This document shows, piece by piece, positions 20,996 to 30,984 of a stretch of DNA of 64,000 nucleotides. The stretch comes from Vombatus ursinus. Lineage: Eukaryota; Chordata; Mammalia; Diprotodontia; Vombatidae. The notes beneath the pieces are model-generated. The model did not search any database. It was not told where the DNA came from and saw only the letters and a program-made list of their open reading frames with translations. The first letter of the stretch is position 1. Each line of letters begins with the position of its first letter. The translations under genes were made by a program, and so were the position numbers. The stretch spans positions 62,001-126,000 of the forward strand of contig NW_020949602.1 of assembly GCF_900497805.2 (NCBI RefSeq), read 5' to 3'.

Positions 20996-21379
20996 TTTAC
21001 TCAGCATTTCTAAGGGCCCCAAGGCAAAAGGGTTGTGTCTGCTTGAGCAAGCCTTGTGTGTGCCCAGGGGGCCGGCTGTCCAATAGCTAGGAGGAGCTGG
21101 AGATGGGGGCGCATCCTCACTGGGGCACCCCGAGGTCCAAGTCAAGGGAGCCTGGCTACTCCGGGGCAGCCTGCTTAGGGACACATGGACCCTCAGGGAT
21201 GATTGGCCCGGAGCAAGAGGGCGTCATCAGAGCTGGAAGGGGAGTGTGAGAGGATGGGGATGGTGCAGGCCGGGGCTCTGAGCTCGCTGGCTGGACAAGG
21301 GGGAGAGGAGGAATCTTTGGAATCTTCCCTCGAGAATAGACTTCAGGGCCTAGAAGATGCCATGATTTGACCAAAACGG

Positions 21380-21571
21380 GGTGTGTGTGTGTGGGGGGGG
21401 GGGGGTGTATGTATGGTGTGCATGGTGTGGGATGTGTGTGTGTGTGTGATGGATGTATGTATGATGTGCATGGTGTGTGTGGGGGGGGGTATGCGAGTGT
21501 GTGATGGATGTATGTATGGTGTGCATGGTGGGTGTGGGTGTGGGTGTGTGTGTGTGTGTGTGTGTGTGTGT
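21380..21571. repeat. GT-rich satellite with higher-order unit
   Basis: GT runs and two G homopolymers enclose repeated GTGATGGATGTATGTATG plus TGTGCATGG blocks at about 52-bp spacing. The opposite strand is CA-rich, giving spurious His/Thr-rich frames. Confidence 0.95.
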
Positions 21572-21584
21572 ACAATAAGCCCCT

Positions 21585-21690
21585 CCCAGACTGTAAACTC
21601 CTGGCAGGCAAGCACCTTTTCTCTAAACTTGCTCTGGGAGCTGACCACTGGGTGCCTAACAACCCCCCATCTACTGACTGGAATAAAGGC
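21585..21690 (+). repeat. L2-type tail
   Basis: CCCAGACTGTAAACTCCTGG, TGGGTGCCTAACAACCC, ACTGACTGGAATAAAGG. Confidence 0.5.
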
Positions 21691-21719
21691 TCATGTTTAA
21701 GGAAAAACTTCCTTCCTTC

Positions 21720-21835
21720 ACCCCAGAACAACCCTGGAAGGTCTGGAGATGAAGTATTATGATTCCCCTTGTAGAAACAGGGAAAGTCATTCAGAGAAGC
21801 TTGTACAGTGCCCGGGATCACAGAGAACCCCGTGT
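21720..21835 (-). repeat. MIR-like SINE
   Basis: AACAACCCTGGAAGGTCTGG and CTTGTAGAAACAGGGAAAGT. Confidence 0.6.
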
Positions 21836-22289
21836 CTTAGAGCTCTTGATAAATTAATGAATGACAAGAGGGAAGGCCACACAAATGGACGGGCCAGCTG
21901 GACAGCACACAAGGGGCCTCTCCCTGCTCAGGAAAAGGGAAGAAAGGATGGTTCCCTCCCAGACATAAACGTTTGTTGATGGACTCTTAACCACCCCTTT
22001 CTTTGCTTTCCTCACACACACCTGAGGGAGAGTGGCATGGGGCCCAAATCTCCAGGACATGCCCAATGTCGGAGCTGGAGGGGGCCTTGGAGACATTCTC
22101 TAACCACAGAACCAGGAACCGAGAGGGGACCTCAGGGGCCTGGCCAGTGGCCATCCAGAGGGAGTGCATAGCCCAGGCAGCTGTCCGCATAATGGACAGC
22201 TCCCCTTGGCAGGAAGCTTGAAGTTGCCATGAGCTGAAATCCTCATTCCTGGTTTGGAACCCTGGGGCCCCACGTGACTTCCCTTCAGA

Positions 22290-22420
22290 TACACAAAGAA
22301 CCCTCAACCATTCCCTCCCTTCTGTTCTCCAGGGCAAACACTCCCAGGTCCTTCCACGTTCATCAGGCCTTCCACCCTCCAGACCACCCTCTTCCGGAAG
22401 CCCTCCACCTTATCCCTGCC
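22290..22420 (-). repeat. CR1/L3 fragment
   Basis: CTCCAGGGCAAACACTCCCA, GGTCCTTCCACGTTCATCAG, CCACCCTCCAGACCACCCTC: antisense CR1 order. Confidence 0.6.
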
Positions 22421-22479
22421 CTGAGCAGAACACAGGTCTCTAGATGTCAGCAGAACAGGGTGGTGGAGTGGAGTGGGTC

Positions 22480-22742
22480 TTGTTGTTCTGTTCAGTCATT
22501 TTTCAGTCATGTCCAACTCTTTGTGACCCCATTTGGAGTTTTCTTGGCAAAGATACTGGAGTAGATTGCCCTTTCCTTCTCCAGCTCATTTTACAGATGA
22601 GGAAACGGAGGCAAACAGGGCGAAGTGACTTGCCCAGGGTCACTAGTAAATGTCTGGGGCCAGATTTGAACTCACAAAGGCTAGATTTGAGCTCACTCCT
22701 TCCTGATTCCAGGTCCAGGGCTCTACTGCACCTCCCAGATGC
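22480..22742 (-). repeat. MAR1 CORE-SINE with RTE-like tail
   Basis: Left end TCAGTCATGTCCAACTCTTT + GTGACCCCATTTGG and GCAAAGATACTGGAGTAG is the RTE/BovB-like 3' tail reversed. It is followed by ATGAGGAAACGGAGGCAAAC, the core and the head. Confidence 0.92.
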
Positions 22743-22744
22743 CT

Positions 22745-23035
22745 CACAGACCTCAGTTTCCTCATCTGTAAAATGAAGGGCTTGGGCTAGACGGGCCTAA
22801 TAATCCTATGACCAGATGGCCTTTCAGGTCCTTAGTTCAGAGGTGATTGTCCTGTGACCCTGTATCCTCACATGCCAAACCTCAAGTGTTCTTTCTACTA
22901 CTCCACAACATCTATGCTATGATCTGATTGTGAAGCTGTGGGCCAGTCACTTCCTCTTTAGGAGCCTGCCTCAGTTTCCCCATCTGGAAAGTGAAGGCAG
23001 TAACTCCTCTCCTGCTGCCTTAGAGGTGCTTGTAT
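22745..23035 (+). repeat. CORE-SINE fragments
   Basis: CTCAGTTTCCTCATCTGTAA at 22750, and a second core GGGCCAGTCACTTCCTCTTT / CTCAGTTTCCCCATCTGGAA at 22942-22990. Confidence 0.7.
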
Positions 23036-23364
23036 TCAGGGGACACCACGCTGCGGGCCCTCCTTCTGTCTGAAGACAAACAGCGAGGCTTCCAGGATGC
23101 GGAAGAGCTGACACAGGGGTCCTGCCGAGACCTCATTTGCTTGTAGGAGTCGTTAGGAGATCCAACTGGTGTGCGGCTGCTGAGGCTGGAAAATCCCGGG
23201 GCTTAATATTATTAGCTCCTGCTACATGCCTAGGCAGGAGGCGGAGGGAGGTGCGAACCGAGGCTTGTTCTCAGCAGTTCCATCTGCAGACCTTCCCTCC
23301 CATCCAGTATCTGGGCCAGAAGGCATCCTCTTTTCCTGCCGGCGCCTCACTAGAAGGGATGGAG

Positions 23365-23440
23365 ATTCTGCTTCCATTTTACACACAAGGCCCAGAGACT
23401 CAGGTGACTCACCTAAGGTCACACAGACAGGATGAGCCCA
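23365..23440 (-). repeat. SINE fragment
   Basis: CCTAAGGTCACACAGACAGG. Confidence 0.65.
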
Positions 23441-23499
23441 TGTCAACCCTCCCACCACTCACTAGTTCCAGTTTATCTGGTCTATAGCTTGATTGCACG

Positions 23500-23650
23500 T
23501 GGTTCTTTGCATGTTGTCTCCTCATTTAAACTGGAAGCTCCTCGAGGGCAGGGACTCACTTTTACCTTCCTTTGTATCCCAGCACTGAATACAGTGCCTT
23601 GCACATAGTAGGTGCTTAATCAATATGCACTGACTGACTGATTGGCAGGT
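23500..23650 (+). repeat. L2 3' tail
   Basis: GAAGCTCCTCGAGGGCAGGG, TTTGTATCCCAGCACTGAAT, CACATAGTAGGTGCTTAATC, ending in ACTGACTGACTGATT. Confidence 0.85.
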
Positions 23651-23689
23651 CCTCTGACCAGACCAAGAAAAAGAAAGACCATCTGATCT

Positions 23690-23850
23690 GAGGGTTCTCA
23701 ACCCGGAATCCGTGGACTTGTTTTTAAAAATATCTGGATAACCGAGTTTTATCTTGTACATTTAAAGCCATGATTCTAAAAAGGGGTCCTTGGTTTCACC
23801 ACACAGCCAGAGGGGTTCAGGACCCCCCAAAAGCTTCAGGAACCCTCACC
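23690..23850 (+). mobile_element. hAT-type non-autonomous transposon
   Basis: Terminal GGTTCTCAACCCGGAATCCG, body TTGTTTTTAAAAATATCTGG and CATTTAAAGCCATGATTCTA. Resembles 33385 and 59783. Confidence 0.6.
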
Positions 23851-24124
23851 TAGGCCAACCCTAGATTTTGGGAACATCTTGGAAAATCTCCCTAACACAG
23901 TCATCCAGCCCCCCAGCCTGAATGCCTCCAGTGACAGGTTCCATCCGTGTGCTCCTTTCTCTTGAAGAGGGAGGGAAATAAGTTCCCCACAGGACCCCCT
24001 CATTTGGCACAAATGAGACCCCCCTTCCCCCTGCTCATGAACTGGCTCGAGCTGGAGAAAGATTCCCAGGGACATGGAAACGTGCCAGGCGCTGAAGTCA
24101 AATGATTCCAAGGAGCAGCCAGGC

Positions 24125-24420
24125 TGGTAATAGGTTTTGGTGGGAATCGAGAAGGGGATAATGTTTAAAGGCTGTTAATTCTGAGTCTGCAATAAAAGAA
24201 ATTAAGGTGTAATATACTGAAGAGGCCAGCAGGCCTGTTAACCTGTGTGGAATACCAATTATGGTGACGTTCTCCGGAAAGCTAGACAGCTTGGAAGGGA
24301 GGTGGGGAAGGCTGTTTGCATCTCACAGCACCTTAATCATGGGACAATAAAGAAGCCAGCCTTCACTGGGCTCCACCGCAGTCAGGGAAGGAGGGGGAAA
24401 AAGGTTTCTAGGCTCCCCAG
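24125..24420. other. single-copy AT-rich island, candidate enhancer
   Basis: About 300 bp without repeat signature: TGTTAATTCTG, CAATAAAAGAAATTAAGG, TGACGT half-CRE (24265-24270), CCTTAATCATGGGACAATAA (homeodomain plus SOX-like). Sharply different in composition from the flanking SINE-rich sequence. Confidence 0.3.
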
Positions 24421-24479
24421 GAAGGCAGGACCCTACCCCCCGTCACCCCCAGTCTGAGAAAGACACACGAGCCAATGAA

Positions 24480-24638
24480 GCCTAGAAAGCCAGAGTTGGA
24501 GGGGAAGCCTGGAGATCACCAAGGCCAACACTCTCCTTCGACAAATGGGGAAACTGAGACTGGGAGTGGGTAAGGGGTTTGCCCATAATCCTACAATCTC
24601 AGATCCAGGTCTTCTGCTCCAGTTTTCTACCAAATCAC
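24480..24638 (-). repeat. SINE
   Basis: AGAGTTGGAGGGGAAGCCTG, GACAAATGGGGAAACTGAGA. Confidence 0.75.
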
Positions 24639-24639
24639 C

Positions 24640-25205
24640 TCCTCATTAGTCACGACCCTCTCCTGTGTTTCACATCTGGCCCCTTCTCTCTACTCACACC
24701 CCTCTTGTTCAGCCTTTACGACAGCCTCTAGTCGGTCTCCTGGCCTCCAGTATCTCCCCTCTCCTATCGATCCTTTCACGCAGCTGTCAAAGGGAGATTC
24801 CCAAAGCACAGGCAGGCCTGGCCAAATCCCTCCAACACCTCCCCCTCACTCTTACAGCCCAGCACAATCTGGCTCCAACTTATCTTTCCAAACTTCCTGC
24901 ATACACCCCGTGCTCCAGCAAATGGGTTGGCTCATCCTTCCCATTCTGGAACCTCCTGCCTCCCGTCTCCCCTCCACCTTGGAGAATCCCAGCAGCAGCC
25001 CCCAGCTTACACACTCCTCCCCAGCGGATAGTGCTTCCCTTCTCTCCCCACCCCCAGAGGTTACTCTGCATTTTCTGTCTTATTTCCTCCAGCAGAAGGT
25101 AAGCTCCTTGAGGGCAGGTGGCATCTCCTTTCTGTCTTTGTACCCCAAGAGCCCCATACAGTGCTTAGCATATAGCCAGTGCTAAGGAAATGCTGACTGA
25201 ATGAA
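24640..25205 (+). repeat. L2 LINE 3' region
   Basis: About 565 bp in L2 order: CTGTCAAAGGGAGATTCCCA, ACAGCCCAGCACAATCTGGC, CCATTCTGGAACCTCCTGCC, TAAGCTCCTTGAGGGCAGG and GCTGACTGAATGAAAG. The longest L2 stretch in the window besides 42.8-43.5 kb. Confidence 0.85.
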
Positions 25206-25234
25206 AGAGAATGCCAAGCCGGCTGCCACAGACC

Positions 25235-25500
25235 CCCATGAGTTAGACAGTGTCCAGAGGAGGGCAGGCGGGATGCAAAGGGTCCTCCAGTCCATGCCCT
25301 GTGAGGATCGGGTAAAGGAATGGGCTACAGGGGAGCAGAGTGGGGTTTCAGTCAAATGCAAGGAAGACCCTCCTAACAATGCAATCGACAGTCCTTCAAG
25401 GGAAGGGGCTGGCAATCTGGATTGGTGGAGGATGTTTCCATACTGGGAATTCCCTTTACAAATGGAATCCCTGGCCCAGGCCAAAAACAGAACAAAATTA
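25235..25500 (+). repeat. CR1/L3 fragment joined to SINE tail
   Basis: GACAGTGTCCAGAGGAGGGC and CTGTGAGGATCGGGTAAAGG are CR1 sense. GGTGGAGGATGTTTCCATAC at 25423 is the MIR3-like SINE tail. Confidence 0.6.
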
Positions 25501-25574
25501 ATTCAGTGACAGATTGTGGCCATTCCCCTCCCTCCTGGCCCTCAAAATAAACAAGCAAACCTGGGCTCCTTCCC

Positions 25575-25790
25575 ACAGCGCTGGGGTTGGAGTCAGCAGG
25601 GCTCTGGGTTTGAGCCCTGACTCTGACACCACCCACACGACCCTGGACTCTTCATGCCGGTTTGCTCATCTGTAACAGCAGAGAATGACGGGGCTTCCCT
25701 CACAGAGATGGTGCATGTGAAACGCTGTGCGTACTTTAAAGTGCTACATAAAAGCCAGATATTAATGATGATCATGAATGATGATAATGG
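25575..25790 (+). repeat. CORE-SINE, full 3' end
   Basis: GGTTTGAGCCCTGACTCTGA, TGCTCATCTGTAACAGCAGA, TTTAAAGTGCTACATAAAAG. Confidence 0.8.
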
Positions 25791-25924
25791 CCCATTTTCC
25801 CTCACTGCCTCTGGGTATCGCTTGTATGAAGGAAACCAGTGATAGGAGCTCTAAAACATGTTCCAGAGCTACCCACACCCCCATCCACTGGCCAGATTCC
25901 CAACTCCCCTCACAGTTTCTAGAC

Positions 25925-26085
25925 GTCCTAGACTCCCCAAACCTTGGGCTGGGAGGGACCCTCGAGGTCTCTAACTCCCCCCTGAGGGGAGGAATCTTTT
26001 CTCCAGCCTCTATGACCCACAGCTCACCCTAGTCTCGGTTTACCTCCAAGGACAGGGAACTCACAACCTTTCCTCGTATCATCAG
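25925..26085 (-). repeat. CR1/L3 fragment
   Basis: GGCTGGGAGGGACCCTCGAG and AGGACAGGGAACTCACAACC. Confidence 0.55.
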
Positions 26086-26324
26086 GATAAGCATGGCTGA
26101 GAGAACAGAGCCCCAAAGGGCTCTCAGCCAAGCGCTCCTCACTGACTCCAGCGTCCCATGGGCCAAACAGATCTGACGTGGGGGCCTTGGCAATAGGCAG
26201 GGAGAACATCAGCCTTCTCTGCTGTCCTATTTTTCAGCAAGGATGCCATTCCCCTGGACCACGGGAGGGAGCGTAGGCTCCCAAAGCAAGTGACCAATGG
26301 CTCTAGTATCAAAGGGCCCATGTA

Positions 26325-26470
26325 CTGCCTGTGTAACCTCAGTTTCAAACCTCTGCTGCTTATTATCTGGGTGGCCTGAGCAAGTCACTCAACAGCTCTC
26401 CTCGGTTTCCCCTTGTGCGAAACAAGGGCGTTGGACCAGAGGCCTCTGGGGTCCCTGCTAGCACTCACTC
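26325..26470 (+). repeat. CORE-SINE
   Basis: GGTGGCCTGAGCAAGTCACT, TTGGACCAGAGGCCTCTGGG. Confidence 0.75.
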
Positions 26471-26697
26471 TTGGTTCTTCAAATAGTAGGGTCTCCAGCC
26501 CCTGCCCCATCCTGGCCGCCCCTCTCTGGGCTCTCCCAGCTCATCACAGGACTTAAGAGGGTAAAGATTTCAGGAAATTACTCAGACTGTGCCCTTATGG
26601 AACAGAGGAGGATCCTCGGGACCAAGTCAATGATAGAGAAGAAGCAGGATTCGAACGCAAGTCCTATGATCACACATCCAGGTCCAGAATCAGCCTT

Positions 26698-27293
26698 GAA
26701 AACCACCTACCCATGGGGAATGGCTGAGCAAGCTGTGGTAGAAGAATGTAAAGGAATACTACTGTGCTATAAGAAATGATGAACAGGCTGACTACAGAAA
26801 AACCTGGAAAGACTTGTATGGTCTGATGCTGAGTGAAGTCAGCAGAACCAGGAGAATGTTGTACACAGTAACAGCCACGTTGTCTGATGACTAATATTGA
26901 TAAACTTAACCCTTCTCAGCAACACAAGGATCTAAGACATCTCCAGAGGCCTTGTGATGCAAAATGCTATCCACATCCAAAGAAAGAACTATGGAGTTTG
27001 AATGCAGATCGAAGCATAGTATTTGCTATTTTTTTCTCTTCTGTTGAGTTTTCTTTCCTCTTTCTGGTGGTTCCTCCTATTGGTTCTAATTTTTACTTAC
27101 AACATCACTAATCTGAAAATATGTTTAATAAGAATGTATATATATAGCCTATATCAGATTGTGCACCGTCTTGGGGAAGGTGGTAGGGAGGAAGGGGGAG
27201 AAAAATTTTAAATTCAAAAGCATATGGAAGTTATTGTTGATAAATCAAAATAAATTAATAAAAAAAGAAAAGAAAAGAAAAGAAAACCACCTA
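26698..27293 (+). mobile_element. 5'-truncated LINE-1 with poly-A and target-site duplication
   Basis: Element about 26710-27281. It begins in the ORF2 end (GGGGAATGGCTGAGCAAGCT, GTGCTATAAGAAATGATGAA, GAAGTCAGCAGAACCAGGAG) and runs through the 3' UTR (GGAGAAAAATTTTAAATTC) to an A-rich tail of AAAAG units. GAAAACCACCTA occurs at 26698-26709 and 27282-27293. It split an antisense SINE that resumes at 27290. Confidence 0.92.
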
Positions 27294-27430
27294 ACCAATC
27301 CCTTTATTGTAAAGAAGGGTAAACTGAGACAGAGAAAAGTTAGAGGGATTTGCTCAAGGTCCCACAAATATAAGTCTCAATGGTGGGATCTGAAACTCAA
27401 GTGTCCTTCATCTCCTGGTGCAGGGGTCTT
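27294..27430 (-). repeat. MIR-like SINE
   Basis: AGAAGGGTAAACTGAGACAG and CAAGGTCCCACAAATATAAG. Confidence 0.7.
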
Positions 27431-27573
27431 TCCTGAATACGCTGAGCAGGCTCGTATGGTAACATCTGAGTCTACATTGGTGGGCAAGTGGAAGGGGGGA
27501 GGAGGCTGGGAGGCACCACCTGGAGACCCAGAGTAGCAGGGCTTTGAGCCACCCCCCCACCCCCTATACTTAC

Positions 27574-27574
27574 A

Positions 27575-27618
<44 letters not shown>

Positions 27619-27784
27619 NNNNNNNNNNNNNNNNNNNNNNNNNNNNNNNNNNNNNNNNNNNNNNNNNNNNNNNNNNNNNNNNNNNNNNNNNNNNNNNNNN
27701 NNNNNNNNNNNNNNNNNNCTCCCTCTCTCTCTCTCTCTCTCCCTCCCTCCCTCCCTCCCTCTCTCTCTCTCCCTCTCCCCCTCC
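27574..27784. repeat. (CT)n/(CCCT)n tract around the 100-N gap
   Basis: Pure pyrimidine on the plus strand on both sides of the gap. Confidence 0.97.
27619..27718. other. assembly gap (100 N)
   Basis: Exactly 100 Ns interrupt a CT dinucleotide tract. This is probably a placeholder length where the pyrimidine repeat could not be assembled. Confidence 0.99.
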
Positions 27785-28124
27785 AATCTCACAGAAGGCC
27801 AGGCTTGAGTCCTTCTGGAGTGTGGGGCACCAAGTCTGGTGTTCTGGGTTACACCCCTCGGCTAAAACCAGGAATTATGGATTCAAACTTCTTTCTGCCC
27901 CTTACTAGCTATGCACTGTAACCCATGGACCTGGAGCCAGGAGAGCCCGGTTCCAATCCCACCTCCACCTGGAGCAAGCCGTCCTGATCACAGGCCAGTC
28001 CCGGGGTCTGCCAGGTGCCTTTCCCCTTGCCCAGATGGGCAGCAGTCACTATTTATTGAGGATTAACTGAAAATCTGGGGTGGGGGGATGGGAAGGGGCT
28101 CCCACCTCCACAGATACCGATACT

Positions 28125-28225
28125 CTTCCCAGGGCTTCTGTTAATTAATCACTCTTTGCCTGCCCATTCGGTGTAAATTAGCCAGCCTAAGAGCAAGTCA
28201 CACACTCCATTAAGGCAGGCCCCAA
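28125..28225. other. single-copy island with HNF1-like site
   Basis: GTTAATTAATCAC at 28140-28152 matches 11 of 13 bases of the HNF1 consensus. TGTAAATTAGCC and CCATTAAGG follow. No repeat signature. Confidence 0.25.
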
Positions 28226-28254
28226 GAAACTCCACAGGGGAGGAAATCAGACAG

Positions 28255-28415
28255 GCCTCAGATGGCAAAGGGGGAAGGGGCCTTGACAGTCATCTAACCC
28301 AACCCCTGATTTTACAGAGGAGGAAACTGAGACTAAGAGTGGTCAAGCAACTTGCCCAGCGCACACAGCAGGTGTTGGCAGAGCCTGATCTGTAGGCCCT
28401 CTGCTATTTCCCCTC
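28255..28415 (-). repeat. SINE
   Basis: GGCCTTGACAGTCATCTAAC, ACAGAGGAGGAAACTGAGAC. Confidence 0.8.
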
Positions 28416-28477
28416 TCATTTTCTGCACTAAAAAAAAGGGAATTTGGTATTAACAAATCAAAAAGTACTGCCCTTGA

Positions 28478-28740
28478 GGCAGCTAAGTGCTCAGTAGATA
28501 AGAGTGCTGGGCCTGGAGTCAGGAAGACCTGAGTTCAAATCCAGCCTCAGACACTTACTAGCTGTGTGACCCTGGGTAAGTCACGTCACTGTTTGCCTCA
28601 GTTTCCTTCACTGTAACACGGAGCTAATAATAGCACCTACTTTTCAGGTTGTTGGGAGGATCAAATGAGGTATTTGTACAATGCTTAGCACAGTGCCTGG
28701 CACACAGGAGGGGTATATACATACTTATTCCTTTCCCTTT
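28478..28740 (+). repeat. full-length CORE-SINE
   Basis: GAGGCAGCTAAGTGCTCAGT head, CTAGCTGTGTGACCCTGGGT core, ATAATAGCACCTACTTTTCA, and the 3' end CAGTGCCTGGCACACAGG. Confidence 0.9.
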
Positions 28741-28909
28741 CTTGGTGGTCTTGCTGAATCTCAGCCCCCACCCTCAGTTGAGACTTCTGCCTGCTCCTGC
28801 CTTCTAGGCCCACGGTATCCAGCTGAGCAGGACACTTGTGCCTTCAGCCTCGATCACTGGTGAAGATGAGGACGAAGGCTGATGGCGCTGAAAGCCCCTG
28901 TGGGGGCTC

Positions 28910-29150
28910 TGAAGTCAGATGACCTGGGGCTGTCCCAGCTTTGTTACTTATTACTAAGAGGCCTTGGACAAGTCACAGGTTGATCCCAGAGTTTCCAACT
29001 CATAGTCATCCCAGCTCTGTTTGAGGAGGCATCCCATTCCACTTTGACATCGCTTAACCTTTTCAGGCCTCAGTTTCTTCTCTGCACAATGAGGAATTTG
29101 GGTGAGAAGACTCTTAAGACCTTCCTGGCTCTAAAACCTATGATCTTATG
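28910..29150 (+). repeat. CORE-SINE with a 74-bp internal insertion
   Basis: The core breaks after GGCCTTGGACAAGTCAC (to 28976) and resumes at CTTAACCTTTTCAGGCCTCA (29051). The inserted block resembles CR1 sequence (CATCCCATTCCACTTTGACA). Confidence 0.7.
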
Positions 29151-29559
29151 CAAAAACTTTGGAAAGGGTCTGCCTTCCTCCCCTCCCATCCCAGGATCCC
29201 TGAAAGAGAACAGAGCTGTGATCCAGCCTCCCCGCCCGTAGGTCACACGTCGCCAAACTCTGGCTGGATTCTGCTTTCCTGCCTCGTCCCTCTCCACTCA
29301 CTCCCTGCAGGAGCTCCCAGCCTCCTGATTGCTCCATCCCACTGGGATGACAAATGGCCAGTGAGATTTCCGCCGTTCCACTGAACAAATTCGGCCAAGG
29401 AAGGGGCCATTCTTGGACTGTGGCCCAAGCTGTGGCCGGATAGAAAATCTAGCAGCATAAAACAGGACCTCCAGAAAACCACTGAATCTTACTGGCATTG
29501 GCACTAATGTGCCACAAACCTTAGAATCTCAGGATTATTACTAAAAAGATTCCACGCCT

Positions 29560-29905
29560 GCCCCCAACCCATCTCTCCTCCAAACTTTCCTGCTTTGTCA
29601 AGAGCACCCCCATCCTTCCTGCCGCCCAGTGGGATCACGGCTTCCGAGTCATCCCCTTCCTTGCCCTTACCCCCTCACTCCCATATCTGGCTGTGAAGTC
29701 TTCATCACGTCTCTAGTCTGGTCCCTTCCCACCACCAACAGTCATCATCTTGGTTGAGATCCTCATTAACTCTCATTTGGATTACTGTAATGGCCTCCAA
29801 ATGGGCCTCCTTGCCTCTTTCTTCTCCAATCTAGCATCCCACTCTGCCTGAACACCTCCAGTGCCCCTCACCTTCAAAACCCTTTCCCTCTTGTCCTGTC
29901 CTCAG
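29560..29905 (+). repeat. L2 LINE fragment
   Basis: CCATATCTGGCTGTGAAGTC, CATTTGGATTACTGTAATGG + CCTCC (the L2 'one-after-another' WITxCNS region), GCCTCCTTGCCTCTTTCTTC. Confidence 0.8.
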
Positions 29906-29944
29906 AGAAGAGACAATAAATCCAACTCAGCAACACCCCCACAC

Positions 29945-30012
29945 TTCCTTCAACCAATCCTTACATGGAATGGTTTCCAGTTCCCTCATCTTCATGGTTA
30001 CCTGCCTCTGCA
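29945..30012 (-). repeat. CR1/L3 fragment, left arm of an inverted repeat
   Basis: Antisense CR1. 29958-30010 is the reverse complement of 30991-31043 with a single mismatch in 53 bp. Confidence 0.85.
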
Positions 30013-30014
30013 CA

Positions 30015-30160
30015 GAGCCCGGGACCTGGGTTCAAATCTCACCTCTGGGACTTACTTGGGTAAGTCATTTAGTTTTCCTATTTCCTCATCTGTGAAAGAG
30101 AGGGTTGAACTAAAAGGCTTCTGTGGTTCCTTCCAGCTCTCAATCTGTGTTGTTATGATA
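30015..30160 (+). repeat. CORE-SINE
   Basis: GACCTGGGTTCAAATCTCAC, GGGTAAGTCATTTAGTTTTC, GGTTGAACTAAAAGGCTTCT. Confidence 0.82.
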
Positions 30161-30179
30161 GACATTTATGAAACCACAG

Positions 30180-30388
30180 ACAGCCATGGATTTTCTTGGC
30201 AAAGATACTGGAGTGATTTCCCATTTCCTTCTCCAGCTCATTTTACAGATAAGGAAACTGAGGCAAACAAGGTTAAGTGACTTGCCCAGGGTCGTGCAGC
30301 TAGTGTCTGGGGTCAGATTTCAACTCAGGAAGATGAGTCTTCCTGACTCCTGGCTTGGCGCTCTATGAACTGCACCACCCAGCTGCCC
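30180..30388 (-). repeat. MAR1 CORE-SINE with RTE-like tail
   Basis: TCTTGGCAAAGATACTGGAG, ATAAGGAAACTGAGGCAAAC, CTGCACCACCCAGCTGCC. Confidence 0.9.
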
Positions 30389-30650
30389 AGGAAGTCAGGA
30401 ACACCTGAGTTCAAATTTGACCTCAGACATTCACTAGCTGCATGACCCTGGGCATGTCACTTAACCCCTCTAGGCCTCAGTTTCCTCATCTGTAAGATGG
30501 CGAAAATAATAATAGCATCACTTCACTGGGTTCTTGTGGGGATCAAATGAAATAACACAAGCAAAATGCTTTGTAAACCTTAAAGAGCTACACAAATGCT
30601 TAATATTACTGTTATTATTATTATTACTACTACCTACCTCATAGGACTAT
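30389..30650 (+). repeat. CORE-SINE, head-to-head with the MAR1 at 30180
   Basis: GGAAGTCAGGAACACCTGAG, CTAGCTGCATGACCCTGGGC, TGCTTTGTAAACCTTAAAGA, ending in a TTA microsatellite. Confidence 0.88.
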
Positions 30651-30859
30651 AGAAAGCTCTTTCTATACCGTAAAACACTACAGAATATAAAGGACCATTA
30701 GTAAGTGATTTCTAAGGTTCTCTCTGACTCACATTTTAGTTCTCTGACTTTATGTGTAAGATTCCTTGAACTTAATGAAGGTTGATGGGTGGGGATAAGG
30801 AGCCAGATGAGCTCTAAATCTGGCTGTCTGCAGTTTCATAAATGTCTCTCATAACATCA

Positions 30860-30978
30860 CAGATTGAGAGCTGAGAGGGACTACAGAGGCCTTTTGGTTC
30901 AACCCTCTCATTTCACAGATGGGAAAATAGGGAAGTCAAGGGACTCACCCAAGGTCACATGTATAGCAACTAAGTGCC
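30860..30978 (-). repeat. SINE
   Basis: ATTTCACAGATGGGAAAATA, CCCAAGGTCACATGTATAGC. Confidence 0.8.
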
Positions 30979-30984
30979 CACATA

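Noticed and set aside
21156-21821. 221-residue minus-strand open frame rich in His and Thr
   Set aside because: It spans the GT/CA satellite and L2 tail; composition reflects the microsatellite.
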